Part shown: one piece after another, positions 31,794-42,913 of the stretch
Position numbering within the stretch: the first letter of the stretch is position 1
Layout of the letters: the number at the start of each line of letters is the position of its first letter
Assembly: GCA_019671005.1 (NCBI GenBank)
Contig: CM033711.1
Span: 56,035,049-56,099,048 of the forward strand
DNA from: Hibiscus mutabilis
Taxonomy: Eukaryota > Streptophyta > Magnoliopsida > Malvales > Malvaceae
Direction of reading: 5' to 3'
Length of the DNA: 64,000 nucleotides
Made by a program: the position numbers and the translations under genes
The notes under the pieces: generated by a model
What the model was told of the DNA's origin: nothing
The model's database searches: none
Seen by the model: the letters and a program-made list of their open reading frames with translations, nothing else

Positions 31794-33780
31794 ATGACCA
31801 GGGCGAGACCGACTTCACGAGAATATCCCTTTGATCCGTAAATCGAACGAACCTTACAAAGACTTAGACGAAGGATAAGAGAAGCAATGGCAAATCAAGA
31901 CGGCAATATTAATCAAGATGTTCGAGCGGGAGGAGGAGTGATTCTTGCACGAAATGAACTATTCGAGACTATCTTGAAGAAGATCTTGATGGACTTAACC
32001 CAGGAGTTGTCGCACCCGAAATTGAAGCCGACCACTTTGAGTTGAAACCGGTAATGTTTAATATGATCAACACAATAGGTCAATTTGGCGGCTCAAAGAA
32101 TCAAGATGCACGACAACATCTGAAATCTTTCCCGAGATTTTCAACTCGTTCAAGATACACGGAGTTACCCCCGATGTCCTACGATTAAGATTATTCCCCT
32201 ATTCACTGAGGGATAGGGCGAAAGCATGGCTGAATAGCATTCCTACCGGATCCATAGCATCTTGGACTGATCTTTGTCGTGATTTCCTTGCTAGATTTAA
32301 TCCTACAAATTTGACTGATAAGCTTCGTAACGACATTACTTCTTTTTTTAGCAGCGGATGATGAATCCATGTACGAGGCTTGGGAGCGATATAGAGAACT
32401 TCTACACAAATGCCCTCTACACGGATTCCCGGTGTGGACGCAAGTGACAATGTTTTACAATGCCGTGAATACACCAACAAGGATGATGCTAGATGCCTCG
32501 GCAAACGGCATACTCTTAGATAAGTCGCCGGAGGAAGCAATGCAAATTTTAAACAGGCTGGCCAGGAATGACTATCAATTCCCATCTACTAGAAGAGGAG
32601 GAGTTAAACGCCAAGCCACAATACATGAACTAGGATCATCAAATTCAATTTCGCACAATTGGCCGCTTTAACCAAGATGGTCCGAACATGCAAAAACCAA
32701 ACAACACACATGAAGTCAAGGTAATGGATTCTTTTTGTGAGTTATGTGGTGATAACCATAATTCTTCCGAATGTATGCGAGAATCCGAATCCAACTTCTA
32801 TGTGGGGAATTACAATCGGGCAACAACATGATGTCCAATACATACAATCCAGCTTGGAAGAAGCACCCAAATTTTTCATGGAGTAATCCCAACAATGCTC
32901 TAAACCGAAACAATCGAAATGCACAAGCATCGGGATCCAAAGAGAATATGCCACGGCAACAGTTGCCGCAGCAACAACCGACAACATCTAGTTCTTTGGA
33001 AAATTCTCTAAATGCTTTTATGATGAAAACTGAATCTTATATGGCTGAGAATAGTAATTTCATAAAAGAACTGATGCTTTTATTAACAGGACCGAGATGA
33101 GATTGCAAAACCAAGAGGCGGCAATCAAATCATTGGAAAATCAAGTCGGACAATTTGCTCAAAATCAACACTAGACCACAAGGAGGTTTACCTAGCGATC
33201 TCAAGTCGCAAGAGGAACGGCCATGAGCAATGTAAGGCAATCACCACCAGAAGTGGCCAACAACTTAGAGAGGTTCAAACCCGCTCGTCAAACAAAACTC
33301 CACAAAAAGATCAAGACGAACCTAGCGGCAAAGCCTCAGATGCTGAACCAGGAATTGCCACGGCAACCGGAAATAAACATGCCTCGGCAACCGATGACGC
33401 CTCGACTTCTTGTGATAAGCATGCCTCAAAGAACCCCCCATTGATAACGATCGGCAACTCCAGATGTCCCTGCAATGCCGTCAATCAGGTTTCAAACCAA
33501 TGAAAGGATAGAAGATATCCGACTTCCACCACCATTCCCACAAAGGTTGAAGCGACAAAAGCAAGAATACCAATTCAAGAAGTTTCTTGATATCCTAAAG
33601 CAAGTACACATCAACTTGCCATTGGTGGAAGCAATTGAACAAATGCCAAACTATGCCAAGTTTCTTAAAGACATTGTGTCCAAGAGAACAAGGCTAGGAG
33701 AGTTTGAAACAGTTGCCGCGACAGAGGGATGCATGGCAATGTTGCACAATCGCATGCCGCCCAAGTTGAAGGATCCCTAA
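31794..33780 (+). pseudogene. Gag of F (Athila type)
   Basis: Starts MTRARPTSREYPFDP, followed at once by TAA, where the family normally has a glutamate codon. A frameshift near 31960-31980 follows, then EADHFELKPVMFNMINTIGQFGG, LRLRLFPYSLRDRAKAWLNS, MYEAWERYRELLHKCPLHGF, MLDASANGILLDKSPEEAM and DYQFPSTRRG. The zinc knuckle is CELCGDNHNSSEC (CX2CX3HX4C). The C-terminal part is Gln/Asn-rich with MPRQQLPQQQP and ends in the spacer QVHINLPLVEAIEQMPNYAK before protease. Gag forms the particle and packages RNA. Confidence 0.9.
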
Positions 33781-34375
33781 GTTTCACAATACCCTGTTCT
33801 ATTAGAAATCACTATGTCGGAAGCACTATGCGACCTAGGGGCTAGCATAAACTTGATGCCTAAATCGGTTTTCCGAAAACTAGGAATCGGAAGGCAAGAC
33901 CTACAACAGATTATGCTGCAGCTAGCCGACGAGATCCTATGTGCATCCGGAGGGAAAAATCGAGGACATACTTGGTAAAAGTTGATAAATTCATTTTTCC
34001 CGCTGACTTTATTTTTTTGGATTGTGAAGCAGATGAGCATGCACCTATCATTCTCGGGAGACCATTCCTAGCGACAGGGAGAACTTTGATTGATGTTGAA
34101 AAGGGAGAACTCACAATGAGGGTGAATGACCAACAGGTCAAACTAAATGTATTCCAAACACTAAGGCATGCCGATGATCCAGAAGAATGCCAACTACTTC
34201 ATGCCACGGCAGAGTTTAACTTCGATGAGGAATTTAGTTGCCTCGGCAACTACATTGCCGACCATGAGGAACATGAGGAGTATGAAGAACCGGTCAATGA
34301 GGAACAACCAGAAGAGGCAAATTGGCTAGTCAATCGACCAGGTACATACTTTGAACCACCGACTACGCAGTAAGG
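33781..34375 (+). pseudogene. Protease of F
   Basis: Retropepsin-type protease. After a frameshift near 33800 the active site reads EALCDLGASINLMP (D-L-G-A-S, the Athila form), followed by KSVFRKLGIGRQDL. After a second shift near 33950 come FIFPADFIFLDCE, PIILGRPFLATGRTLIDVEKG and LTMRVNDQQVKLNVFQ. An acidic tail (34260-34370) rich in Glu-His ends at a stop at 34371. It releases mature Gag and Pol from the polyprotein. Confidence 0.87.
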
Positions 34376-34559
34376 AAGGTAAGCTCGAAAAACCCTCTAT
34401 CGAAAATCCACCAATTCTTGAGTTGAAACAATTGCGAGCAAATCAAATATGTATACTTAGGGATCGATAATACATTACCTGTAATTATTTCCTCTAAGTT
34501 ACTGCCGAGCAGAAAAGAAGCTGATCAACATGTTGAAGCTACATAAAAAAAGGCAATAG

Positions 34560-35570
34560 GGTGGACAATTGCCGACTTGAAGGGAATTAGCTTTGGCGGT
34601 GTGCATGCACAAGATCTTGTTGGAAGATGATCACAAACCTTCAATTGAGGCCCGGAGGAGACTGAATCATGCCATGAAAGGGGTTGTAATGAAAGAAATC
34701 ATCAAGTGGCTTGACGCCGGCATTATATACCCTATCTCCGATAGTACGTGGGTAAGTCCGGTACAATGTGTGTACGAAAAAGGAGGTATAACAAATGGGT
34801 AAGCAATGAAAATAATGAACTTATCCCAACCAGGATCTGGACGGTTGGAGGGTTTGTATGGACTATCGAAAGCTAAACAAAGCCACTAGGAAAGATCACT
34901 TCCCATTACCCTTTATTGATCAAATGCTTGATCGTCTTGCAGGTAAACCCTTTTATTGTTTTCTTGATGGTTATTCAGGTTACAATCAGATTGCCATAGC
35001 ACCAGAAGATCAAGAAAAGACAACCTTCACATGCCCATACGGTACTTATGCCTTCCGAAGGATGCCGTTCGGATTATGTAACGCCCCGACAACCTTCCAA
35101 AGATGCATGATGGCGCTCTTTTCAGACATGGTCGAAGACTTTCTTGAGATCTTCATGGATGATTTTTCGGTTTTTGGTAATGACTTCGACGGCTGTCTCG
35201 GCAATTTAGAGAGGGTGTTGGCAAGATGCGAAGAAACAAATTTAGTCCTCAATTGGGAGAAATGCCACTTTATGGTAGATGAAGGAATAGTGCTCGGCCA
35301 CAAGATTTCATCCAAGGGAATTGAAGTAGACAAAGCCAAGGTGGACGTGATCGAGAGATTACCCCACCAATTTCGGTTAAAGGAATTCAAGTTTTCTGGA
35401 CATGCGAGTTTTTACAGGAGGTTCATTCATAATTTTTCTAAAATCACTAAACCCTTGTGTAATCTGCTTGAACAGGATAAAGTCTTCGATTTTGATGATT
35501 CTTGCACCCAAGCATTCAAAACCCTAAAGAAAAAGCTTGCCTCGGCACCCATTGTCGTTCCACCAGTTTG
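34560..35570 (+). pseudogene. Reverse transcriptase of F
   Basis: The N-terminal part reads LLEDDHKPSIEARRRLNHAM and IIKWLDAGIIYPISDSTWVS, with small shifts near 34590, 34780 and 34800. The fingers and palm (34858-35568) are uninterrupted for 237 codons: MDYRKLNKATRKDHFPLPFI, DGYSGYNQIAIAPEDQEKTT, FRRMPFGLCNAPTTFQRCM, active-site IFMDDFSVFG, NWEKCHFMVDEGIVLGH and SFYRRFIHNFSKI. This is the best-preserved enzyme domain of the window. A frameshift at about 35570 leads into RNase H. Confidence 0.93.
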
Positions 35571-35940
35571 ACGCTACCTTTTGAGCTCATGTGTGATGCA
35601 AGTGATTTCGCGGTAGGAGCAGTCCTAGGCCAACGCACAGTAAGACCTTCCATGTGATATACTACGCTAGTAAAACTCTTAACGATGCTCAAGTGAATTA
35701 CACAACAACGGAGAAAAAGTTACTAGCTGTAGTTTTCGTATTTGACAAGTTCCGATCCTATTTAATTGGTACAAAGGTAATTGTTCATACGGACCATTCG
35801 GCAATCAAATACTTATTTGCTAAAAAGGATGCTAAACCTCGTTTGATTCGTTGGATATTACTTTTACAAGAATTTGATATTGAAATTAAGGACGAAAAGA
35901 AAGAAAAATCAAGTGGTCGATCACTTATCACGTTTGGAAC
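35571..35940 (+). pseudogene. RNase H of F
   Basis: Motifs are LPFELMCDASDFAVGAVLGQ (catalytic D), then after a shift near 35650 MIYYASKTLNDAQVNYTTTE with KKLLAVVFVFDKF (catalytic E), VHTDHSAIKYLFAKKDAKPR, and LIRWILLLQEFDIEI. A further shift near 35915 leads into QVVDHLSRLERN. Confidence 0.9.
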
Positions 35941-36120
35941 GCAATAGGGAGGAGGACGCGGATCTAGAGATATGTGATGCATTCCCGGATGAACAAATTC
36001 TAAACGCCTCGGCAACCCTTGATGCCTCGGCAGCCCATGACGCCTCGGCAACCATGGATGCACACGCCTCAGCAATTTTGGGAGCAGACACTACGGCAGC
36101 ACATGCCTCGGCAATACCCT
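35941..36120 (+). repeat. Repeat-coded Ala/Ser/Asp linker in F pol
   Basis: Between RNase H and integrase the DNA carries about seven variants of GATGCCTCGGCAACC. They are translated as an Asp-Ala-Ser-Ala-Thr-like series (about residues 42-78 after the shift at 35915). The equivalent place in BJ (about 54440-54480) goes straight from EEIPDEKLM to TTLPWYDD, so F carries roughly 30 extra residues. The repeat unit is the same palindromic motif scattered elsewhere in F. Confidence 0.8.
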
Positions 36121-37388
36121 GGTACGCAGATTTAGTTAACTTCCTTGTTTGTGGTATTTTTCCGTATGGCATTACTCACCAAGGGAAGAAGCGGTTCCGC
36201 CATGATGCTAAGCATTACTTTTGGGACGAGCCTCTTTTGTTTAAACAATGTGCAGATCAGGTTATACGCCGATGTGTCCTGAAGAAGAGCAACAATGAAT
36301 GTACTCGGCGGTGCCATTCTTCACCCTATGGAGGACATTTTGGAGGAACTCGTATCACCAAAGTCTTGCAATCCGGTTTGTATTGGCCAACATTGTACAA
36401 AGATGCCCAAGACTTTTACAAGCAATGTGATCGTTGCGGAGAGGACGGGCAATATCTCTAGGCGACATGAGATGCCACTCGAAACATCATCGAGGTGAAA
36501 CTGCTCGATATATGGGGATCGATTTTATGGGACCTTTCCCATCTTCATTCGGCAACCTCTACATCTTACTCGCCGCCGACTATGTGTCTAAATGGGTAGA
36601 GGCAGCTGCAGTTCCCAACGACGATTCCAAGACCGTGCAACGATTCCTGCGAAAAAACATATTTACGGTTTGGGATGCCGAGAGCAATTATCAGCGACGG
36701 GGCAAGCATTTTGACAACAGACTAATTGCCAAGATGTTGCAACACTTGGCATATCACACAAGATCGCCACGGCATATCACCCACAAACCAACGGGCAAGC
36801 GAAATTTCCAACCGGGAGTTGAAGGAATACTCGAGAAAGTTGTAAATCCCTCAAGGAAGGATTGGTCATTAAGACTAGATGACGCACTTTGGGCATATCG
36901 CACCGCATTCAAAACACCATTAGGTATGTCCCCTTCCGGCTTGTCTATGGTAAAACATGTCATCTACCGGTGGAAATCGAGCACAAGGCGTCTTGGGCAA
37001 TCAAGACCGTGAATATGGATTGGGGAAGTGCCGGACAAAAGCGCTTGATGGATCTCAATGAGATAGAAGAATTTCGTGTACTCGCCTATAAAATTGCACG
37101 AATCTACAAGGAGAAAACAAAGCGATGGCATGACAAGAAACTATTGCCACGGCAATTCACGCCAGGGCAACTAGTTCTCCTATTCAATTCTCTAAAAACT
37201 TTTCCCGGAAAGCTGAAATCAAGATGGTCGGACCATTTGAAGTCGTCAAACCATTCTCCCATGGCGCCGTGATAATCAAGTCCATCTCTGACGACCATGA
37301 ATTCAAAGTTAATGGACAAAGATTGAAGCACTACAATGGTGCCCATGTGGAACGTAACAAGGAAGTGGTCAACTTAGGAGATGCATGA
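36121..37388 (+). pseudogene. Integrase of F
   Basis: PWYADLVNFLVCGIFPYG is followed by the zinc finger (CHSSPYGGHFGG, then CDRCGE), a shift near 36430, and the core: GIDFMGPFPSSFGNLYIL (first D), DYVSKWVEA, frameshifts at about 36660-36700 around the second D, GKHFDNRLIAKML, and RKDWSLRLDDALWAYRTAF (catalytic E region shifted near 36800). The C-terminus reads VYGKTCHLPVEIEHKASWAI, EEFRVLAYKIARIYKEKTKR, FTPGQLVLLF and VNGQRLKHYNGA. It ends with a TGA at 37386. No chromodomain is seen, as expected for Athila. Confidence 0.9.
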
Positions 37389-37523
37389 GCATGCTCTCCT
37401 TTCAGTATTTTCTTTTTCTTTTTCTTTTCATTTTTATTTTTAGGAGATATTTTATTTTTCTTCATTATCTTTAGTTTTCAGGTTTTCTTTATTTTCTTTT
37501 TCACAACAAGACTCATAACTACT

Positions 37524-37760
37524 ATGCTAAGGAAATTTACTGCCAAAATCCTTGCCCCAGCAACCAATGAAGAAGATGCCGCGGCAATCTACATCGTGCC
37601 TGCACAAGCTGATGCCACGGCAACCAACCCTGAAGATGCCATGACAACCAAAGCTAAAGACATCCCGGCAACAAGAAAACAACCATCGCGTTCAAGCAAG
37701 AAAATCAAGACGCCAACTAGAAAGAAACTAATCATCTACGATGACGAACTCTCGGAGTAA
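37524..37760 (+). CDS. Small basic ORF downstream of pol in F (78 aa)
   Basis: An ATG-started frame of 78 codons lies where Athila elements may carry a third, envelope-like gene. The first half is Ala/Thr/Asp-rich, from the same GCC-CGGCAA motif seen elsewhere in F. The second half is strongly basic (SRSSKKIKTPTRKK), nuclear-localisation-like, and ends LIIYDDELSE. I see no signal peptide or membrane segment, so it is not an envelope protein as read. It could be a remnant or a chance frame; function unknown. Confidence 0.35.
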   Translation: MLRKFTAKILAPATNEEDAAAIYIVPAQADATATNPEDAMTTKAKDIPATRKQPSRSSKKIKTPTRKKLIIYDDELSE

Positions 37761-37801
37761 GTCCTCGTATGCATTTTTTATTTTTCGTTATTTTTATGCA
37801 T

Positions 37802-37839
37802 GCATTGAGGACAATGCCTCACTCGAGTTTGGGGGGGGA
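37802..37839 (+). other. Internal hairpin plus polypurine tract copy in F
   Basis: A perfect GCATTG-AGGA-CAATGC stem-loop (37802-37817) is followed by GAGTTTGGGGGGGGA (37825-37839). It parallels the hairpin plus GAGTTTGGGGTG pair that abuts the 3' LTR. It may be an internal plus-strand primer or an old duplication of the element's 3' end. Confidence 0.6.
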
Positions 37840-38119
37840 TTGTTACACTTAAGTATTACATTTAGGATACATAAATTGCTTGCCATGCCTTTAAATTGGA
37901 ACAAGAATTGCTTAGATTTGATGAATATTCAATGATGACTTTACCAATGCACTTAATTGATAGAATTTTTATTCTAGGATAACCATGGAAAAACTTAGAA
38001 TTTTACTCTGATGCTAAATTTGATGAAACACTATTGTGGTTTGATTGATTTAAGGAGTTCTAGTAAACTTAGGTTGATAATTAACTAATTGGGAGATTAG
38101 AATAAAAATTGGATGAAGG

Positions 38120-38305
38120 CTAGAGGTGCCCGAAATTGGCTCTAGCATATGCAAAAAAAAAAATTGATCACTAGAGGTGCCCGAAACTGGCTCTAGGAGG
38201 CGTTAAAAAAAATTAACTAGAGGTGCCCGAAACCGGCTCTAGTTGATTAAATTAACTTAAGAAAACTAAAAATAAAACACTAGAGGTGCCCGAAATTGGC
38301 TCTAG
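38120..38305 (+). repeat. Array of four 26-nt hairpin repeats in F 3' region
   Basis: Four copies at 38120-38145, 38171-38196, 38217-38242 and 38280-38305 read CTAGAGGTGCCCGAAA followed by YYGGCTCTAG. Each is an inverted repeat (CTAGAG...CTCTAG, with CC...GG inside). The spacers are A-rich, unrelated and of unequal length. The array lies in the non-coding stretch before the polypurine tract. Confidence 0.9.
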
Positions 38306-38553
38306 TTAAAACATGTTAAAAAGAACCCAATGAAGTAATTTGAAAACCTATTGTTTGCATAGAATCCGAAAAATCAACTTGCACACAACTCCGCACACAC
38401 TCACAAGCATTATAGTTTGATTCCGAGTAATTCCTCAGTTTTCTGAAAAATAAAAAGCCAATCATACTTTGTGCCCTGGTTCAGAGAATTGAAATCAAGT
38501 TCAAAGCTAAGTTTGTGAAAATTTGAAGTCTTGGCGGTAAATTATGAGTTTGC

Positions 38554-38590
38554 ATTGCTTGAGGACAAGCAATAGTTCGAGTTTGGGGTG
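38554..38590 (+). other. Hairpin and polypurine tract before F 3' LTR
   Basis: ATTGCTT-GAGGAC-AAGCAAT (38554-38573) forms a 7-bp stem-loop. GAGTTTGGGGTG (38579-38590) follows, directly against the LTR start TGATAAG. It is the plus-strand primer. Confidence 0.82.
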
Positions 38591-40109
38591 TGATAAGTGT
38601 TCAAAAGTACTATTTTTCTTACCCTTTTACTCATATTATTGTTAGACTTAGGCTCATATTAGTTGCATAGTTAGCCATTCATGCATTAATCCATGTTTCC
38701 TTCAATCGTTGAGCTTGATTACATAACTTGGTGAATTTTTGTGGAAATAGATGCTGCTTTGGTGTGTTTTTGTGTGTGTATGTGCAGGATCACTTGCCAA
38801 AGCAATGCCGAGCTAGTTGCCGTGGGCAATGCATGAAGGATATGCCGAGCTAGTTGCCATGGCATTTGTCGACAAAGACCAAAAGCAATATGGATGTCGA
38901 AATTCATGACTTTACAAGCCCAAGATGACATGGAGCAAGGCCCAAGCCCAAAGGAATTTGATTGCCATGCAGAGATTAAAGAAGAATTAAATTCCAAGAA
39001 GATAGGAGAAATTCTAATAGGAATAAAATTATAATAAAGAATTATATTCTTCAAAGATAATTTAATTCCAACTCAAACTCCTCCTCAAAGAAGGACTTTG
39101 GCCTAGCCCTATAAATAGCAAGGAAATTCGACAAATCAAGAGGGGAGAGCAAGAGTTAATTTCGACAACTCCAAGAGAGGAAGCAAGGGGAATTTTCGGC
39201 AAGCATCTAGGGCAAGGAATTTTCGACAAGCTTCATCTTTTCTTCCTTGTTCGATTGGGTTCATGCTAGGGATTGTTTATCTTGTGTTTCTTTGGAACCT
39301 AGCCATGAACTAAATTTACTTGGCTATGGTTATTGTGTTTTGTGGTTGTGAGAAACTATTGGTTTTTGTTTAGGTAATAAGAGTTTGCACTTTTCTATTT
39401 CAAGGTTTATTCATTCTTGATTCTTATTATTGTTTGCGAGTGAATTGGGAGAGGATCTCGTGATTTCATCCATTTATCTAATATCGGGAGAGTTAGATTC
39501 AAGAAACGAATGAATATGATCTTTATGCAATCCAATGATGGTGAAGATTAATCCGGCTTAGGAATAAGTTAAGGATTTCAACGGCTAAGAGGAGCGCAAG
39601 ATTGGTTGTTGTTCACCCTTGATTCACGCAGGGATGCATTATCAAGGCATGCACAAGTAGCTAGAGTTTCGACTTAGGGATAAGAAGAAACCATTGAAGA
39701 ACGCTCCGCCGAACCTTGAAGTTGCTGCCCAGTCGCCCAAGTAGTTGCCCAACTAGTCGCCCAAGCAACCATCAATTAGTTGCCAAGGCAACCCCGTTGT
39801 GCAAGTCGCCACGGCAACTGAGTTGCCCATGCACTCTTTTACCAAGACAATCCAATCGGCTATCACACCTCAACTCACGATAACCTAGCCTATCTCTCTC
39901 ATTCGAATTCATCTTTTCTTTTACTTAATTGCTTTCTAGATTAGTTATTAGTTAAAACTTCTATAATCCTTCACTTGTGTTTTTACTTTTTATAGTGCAA
40001 GAGACTAGATTCTTGAAGTGGCACCAATCCCTGTGGAGACGATATCTTTTATTCTATAACTTGCGACGTGTATACTTGCACAATTGCGTAGCACTTATTA
40101 CGCGCAACA
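38591..40109 (+). repeat. 3' LTR of F (1,519 bp)
   Basis: Second copy of the F LTR, with TATAAATA at 39110-39117 and the same ends. It has several extra single bases in C, G or T runs compared with the 5' copy (for example near 39630, 39708, 39792 and 40030). It is followed by ATGCC and the rest of E2. Confidence 0.95.
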
Positions 40110-41699
40110 ATGCCCTATTTTAAGCACATTTCTAGGTGTATTAAACTGACCTAGACATGTAAGAACATGAAAATTAATTGAATTGCCATGTTAGAACCTT
40201 GTTAAAATGAGTTAAGAAGTTAGAAATTCAACCTAGTGTAATCTGCCCAGAATACTCTATTCTGGGCAGCAACTTTGAAAATTCACTATAAATTGTATAA
40301 AATGAATTTAAGTTCGAAATTTTAATAGACAACACCTTGATATGTCTAATTCTTTATGAGAAAACAGACTAAATTCTGGGTTGTAGAATGAACTGTAGAG
40401 AAGAAACACTTGGGATAGTGCAAACTATCCAGTGTAGCAAATTGCCCTGTATTTAAGTTAAAAATTGTATTAATTGGAAAAGAACTAAAATGCAAGCCTT
40501 ATATGGTTATAAATCCAATTACGTTTTCTTTCCAACTGTGTAAACCAATTGAAATTCCGACGTATAGAATGAAAATTATGCATGATTAAGTGAATAGAGT
40601 GCAAGTTGCCCGGCAGCAGCAATATAGGTAATTGTACACTGTTTTGTGGCAATTTGTAAACAGTTTTAGGATATAGATAAGTGTAGTTAAGTGTAGTGGA
40701 GAATGTATATGAACATGCTGCCAAATTTGTGTATGTTGTATACTTGTAATCTTGCCTTGATTGAATGACTTTTTGAACTTGTTTTGATTTATGTTTGCCT
40801 GTAATGTGTTAGAACCAGGATTGAACTTGGTGGAAGAGGAAAGATTGGAACAATCTAAATCTAAGAACAAAGGAGTGTGGATCCAAGACTAGCTAAGCTT
40901 GGAGTATTGTGAGTGTAGTTATCTCTAGGGTTAGGATTGGGTCCTAACCAATGCATGCTTGTTTACATTCTTGAAATGCTTACATGAACCTAATAAGGAC
41001 TTGACCTAATAAGGGAAGAATGACTAGTAATGCATGAAATTTGATCACATCTTGAATACATGTTTTATTCGAAAGCTAAGCATGTTTAAATGGTACATTG
41101 ATGCTTGTATGTGTCATGATACATGTGATCAAATGCTAAAGAACTTGCTTGAGATATCATCTCATCTTGATGAAACGAAACATGAGAATTACACGATATG
41201 TGAGCTATGGTTCAATTGGCCTAAGGGCCTAAAATGAAATGAACTTGCTTGACATGATCTTGAACTTGATAAACTTGTATAAATGGTAAATCATACAACC
41301 ATGGTAGCTAGTTGGATTAGGTAGAAGGGCATGCCTTAGAGTCTAGAGCTCATTGTGTCAGGGTGGACTACGGTAATGGGCTAAGGCCCCTATTTGGTGA
41401 TAGACAGAGGGTACGTATGTGGTCCTTGGTGACAGTAGGAGGGTTGACCACCACTACGGTGCATCTTGTGGCGACATGACTCGATTACCTATACAAACTA
41501 AGTACCAAGGGGGTTGTTTAATTGATAAAAAATGTAATAACAATCCAATAACACATGTTACTTGTCTTGAAAGCCATGAATTGAATATTACTTGTCTTGA
41601 AAGCTATGGATTGTATGTTACTTGTTTTGTAAGCATGATGTGCTTGATTCTTGATATGAAAGCATGAAGTATGATTTCTTGTTCCTTGATAGCCGAATT

Positions 41700-41790
41700 C
41701 TTGAATCCTTAGCTAGGATTATCTTAATGCTTGAAAGCCTTAGCTAGGATTATATTAATGCTTGAAATCTTTAGCTAGGACTATACTTGA
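41700..41790. repeat. Three-copy 31-bp repeat in LTR E2
   Basis: Three adjacent variants of CTTGAAAGCCTTAGCTAGGA plus TTATATTAATG, with about 31-bp spacing. E1 has a single unit at the same place (near 23820), so copy number differs between related LTRs. Confidence 0.8.
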
Positions 41791-42913
41791 TCAAATGACA
41801 CAAAACTTGATATAACAAATGGTTAGAACTAGTTACTACCTCACTAAGTACATTCTTGTACTTATCACTCTCGTTTTCATTCTTCCCAACTACAGGATAA
41901 AGGATACGAGTGTTGCTTGATCTTGAAGCCTGATTTCTTAAGCTAGAAGTAAGTCACACAAGCATTGCCTAAGTATGGATTCATACTTGTTTTGTATATC
42001 TACTAGATTGGTGGCACTCGATTGTATATAGTTTATCATGATCATGCATTTTGAAATACTTGAAACTTGTATATATAGTTCTTGTATGGGCCTACTATGT
42101 CATGGTCTTGGATGACAATATGAAACATGTATTGAACTTAAAATTTATGTAATGGATGGTGTTTCTGCTGCGCACATATTGAATATACATTGAAATGATC
42201 AAGTGTTGATCTAGTTTGCTTTGGAACAATTGAATGCCTTGCTTAATGTACATGTGTATGCTTGAATTAAAAGTACTATGAATCGAACCATTCTTGTTTG
42301 CCTTCCATTCGATTGTCTTGGAAATTATATGGTTACATGTGTATGATCATACCTTGTTGTAAGTGTTATGTATGTTTGTATAAATGATTGTCAAATGGTT
42401 AGGCATAGAACATGACTTGAATGGAAGCTAGTTACATGCAAATTGAATGTTCAAGAATCATATTAGTAATTTAGGTATGAGATGTACATGTAATAGTCTA
42501 AGGATCATTAAAAAGAAATGGAAGCATGTTATACATTAGGGTTATTCGAATCACCAAGGTATAAGATGAACTTAATTGATTCATGAAAGTAGTAACTTGT
42601 AATGAAAGCATGAAAGGAAATAATTTAGTAGCTTATTTGAATGCTTTAGGATAAACTTGAAAACAAAATGTGAAATTACTTGCATGTTAAGTAATGAATG
42701 CTTGGTTCCTTGTTAGTTAAGTAACTCATCTAATAAAGACGAGTTATCAATCCTTGCATTATCCTTGCTTGTATTTCTTGCTTGCCTTGCTTATTCTTGT
42801 ATTGTTTGCTAGCCCTATCCTTGCGTGGTAACACTCCCAAGCCGGTTTGCTACTAGCCTAGAGTAGGGGGTGTTACATCCTAAGTCAGAAGTGAGTATTA
42901 ATAGCTCGAGGGG

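Larger units (their letters stand above)
30153..40109 (+). mobile_element. Full-length Athila-type element F (9,957 bp)
   Basis: Complete plus-strand element with LTRs 30153-31666 and 38591-40109, a primer site, gag, protease, RT, RNase H, integrase, a small post-pol frame, a long 3' non-coding region and a polypurine tract. ATGCC is duplicated at 30148-30152 and 40110-40114. The LTRs are nearly identical, so this is the youngest insertion of the C block. The polyprotein is broken by several one-base shifts and a few stops, which may be partly technical. Confidence 0.96.
29292..42877 (+). repeat. Solo LTR E2 (about 3.6 kb net) interrupted by F
   Basis: The LTR begins TGTAATACCCC and ends GAGTAGGGGGTGTTACA. 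TCCTA flanks it on both sides (29287-29291 and 42878-42882). The left part (29292-30147) and right part (40115-42877) are homologous to E1 in order, and F sits between them. It carries GGCATGCC (41338-41345), GGACTACGGT (41375-), the hairpin AAGTACATTCTTGTACTT (41846-41863), TACAGGATAAAGG (about 41892) and TAGATTGGTGGCACT (about 42004-42018). No coding sequence is seen outside F. Confidence 0.95.

Noticed and set aside
32199..32585. Minus-strand frames opposite F gag and pol (also 35046-35390 and 36754-36963)
   Set aside because: Antisense shadows of conserved plus-strand gag, RT and integrase codons.
29292..42877. E2 as two unrelated LTR fragments
   Set aside because: The matching TCCTA duplication at the outer ends and ATGCC at the F borders show one LTR split by F.
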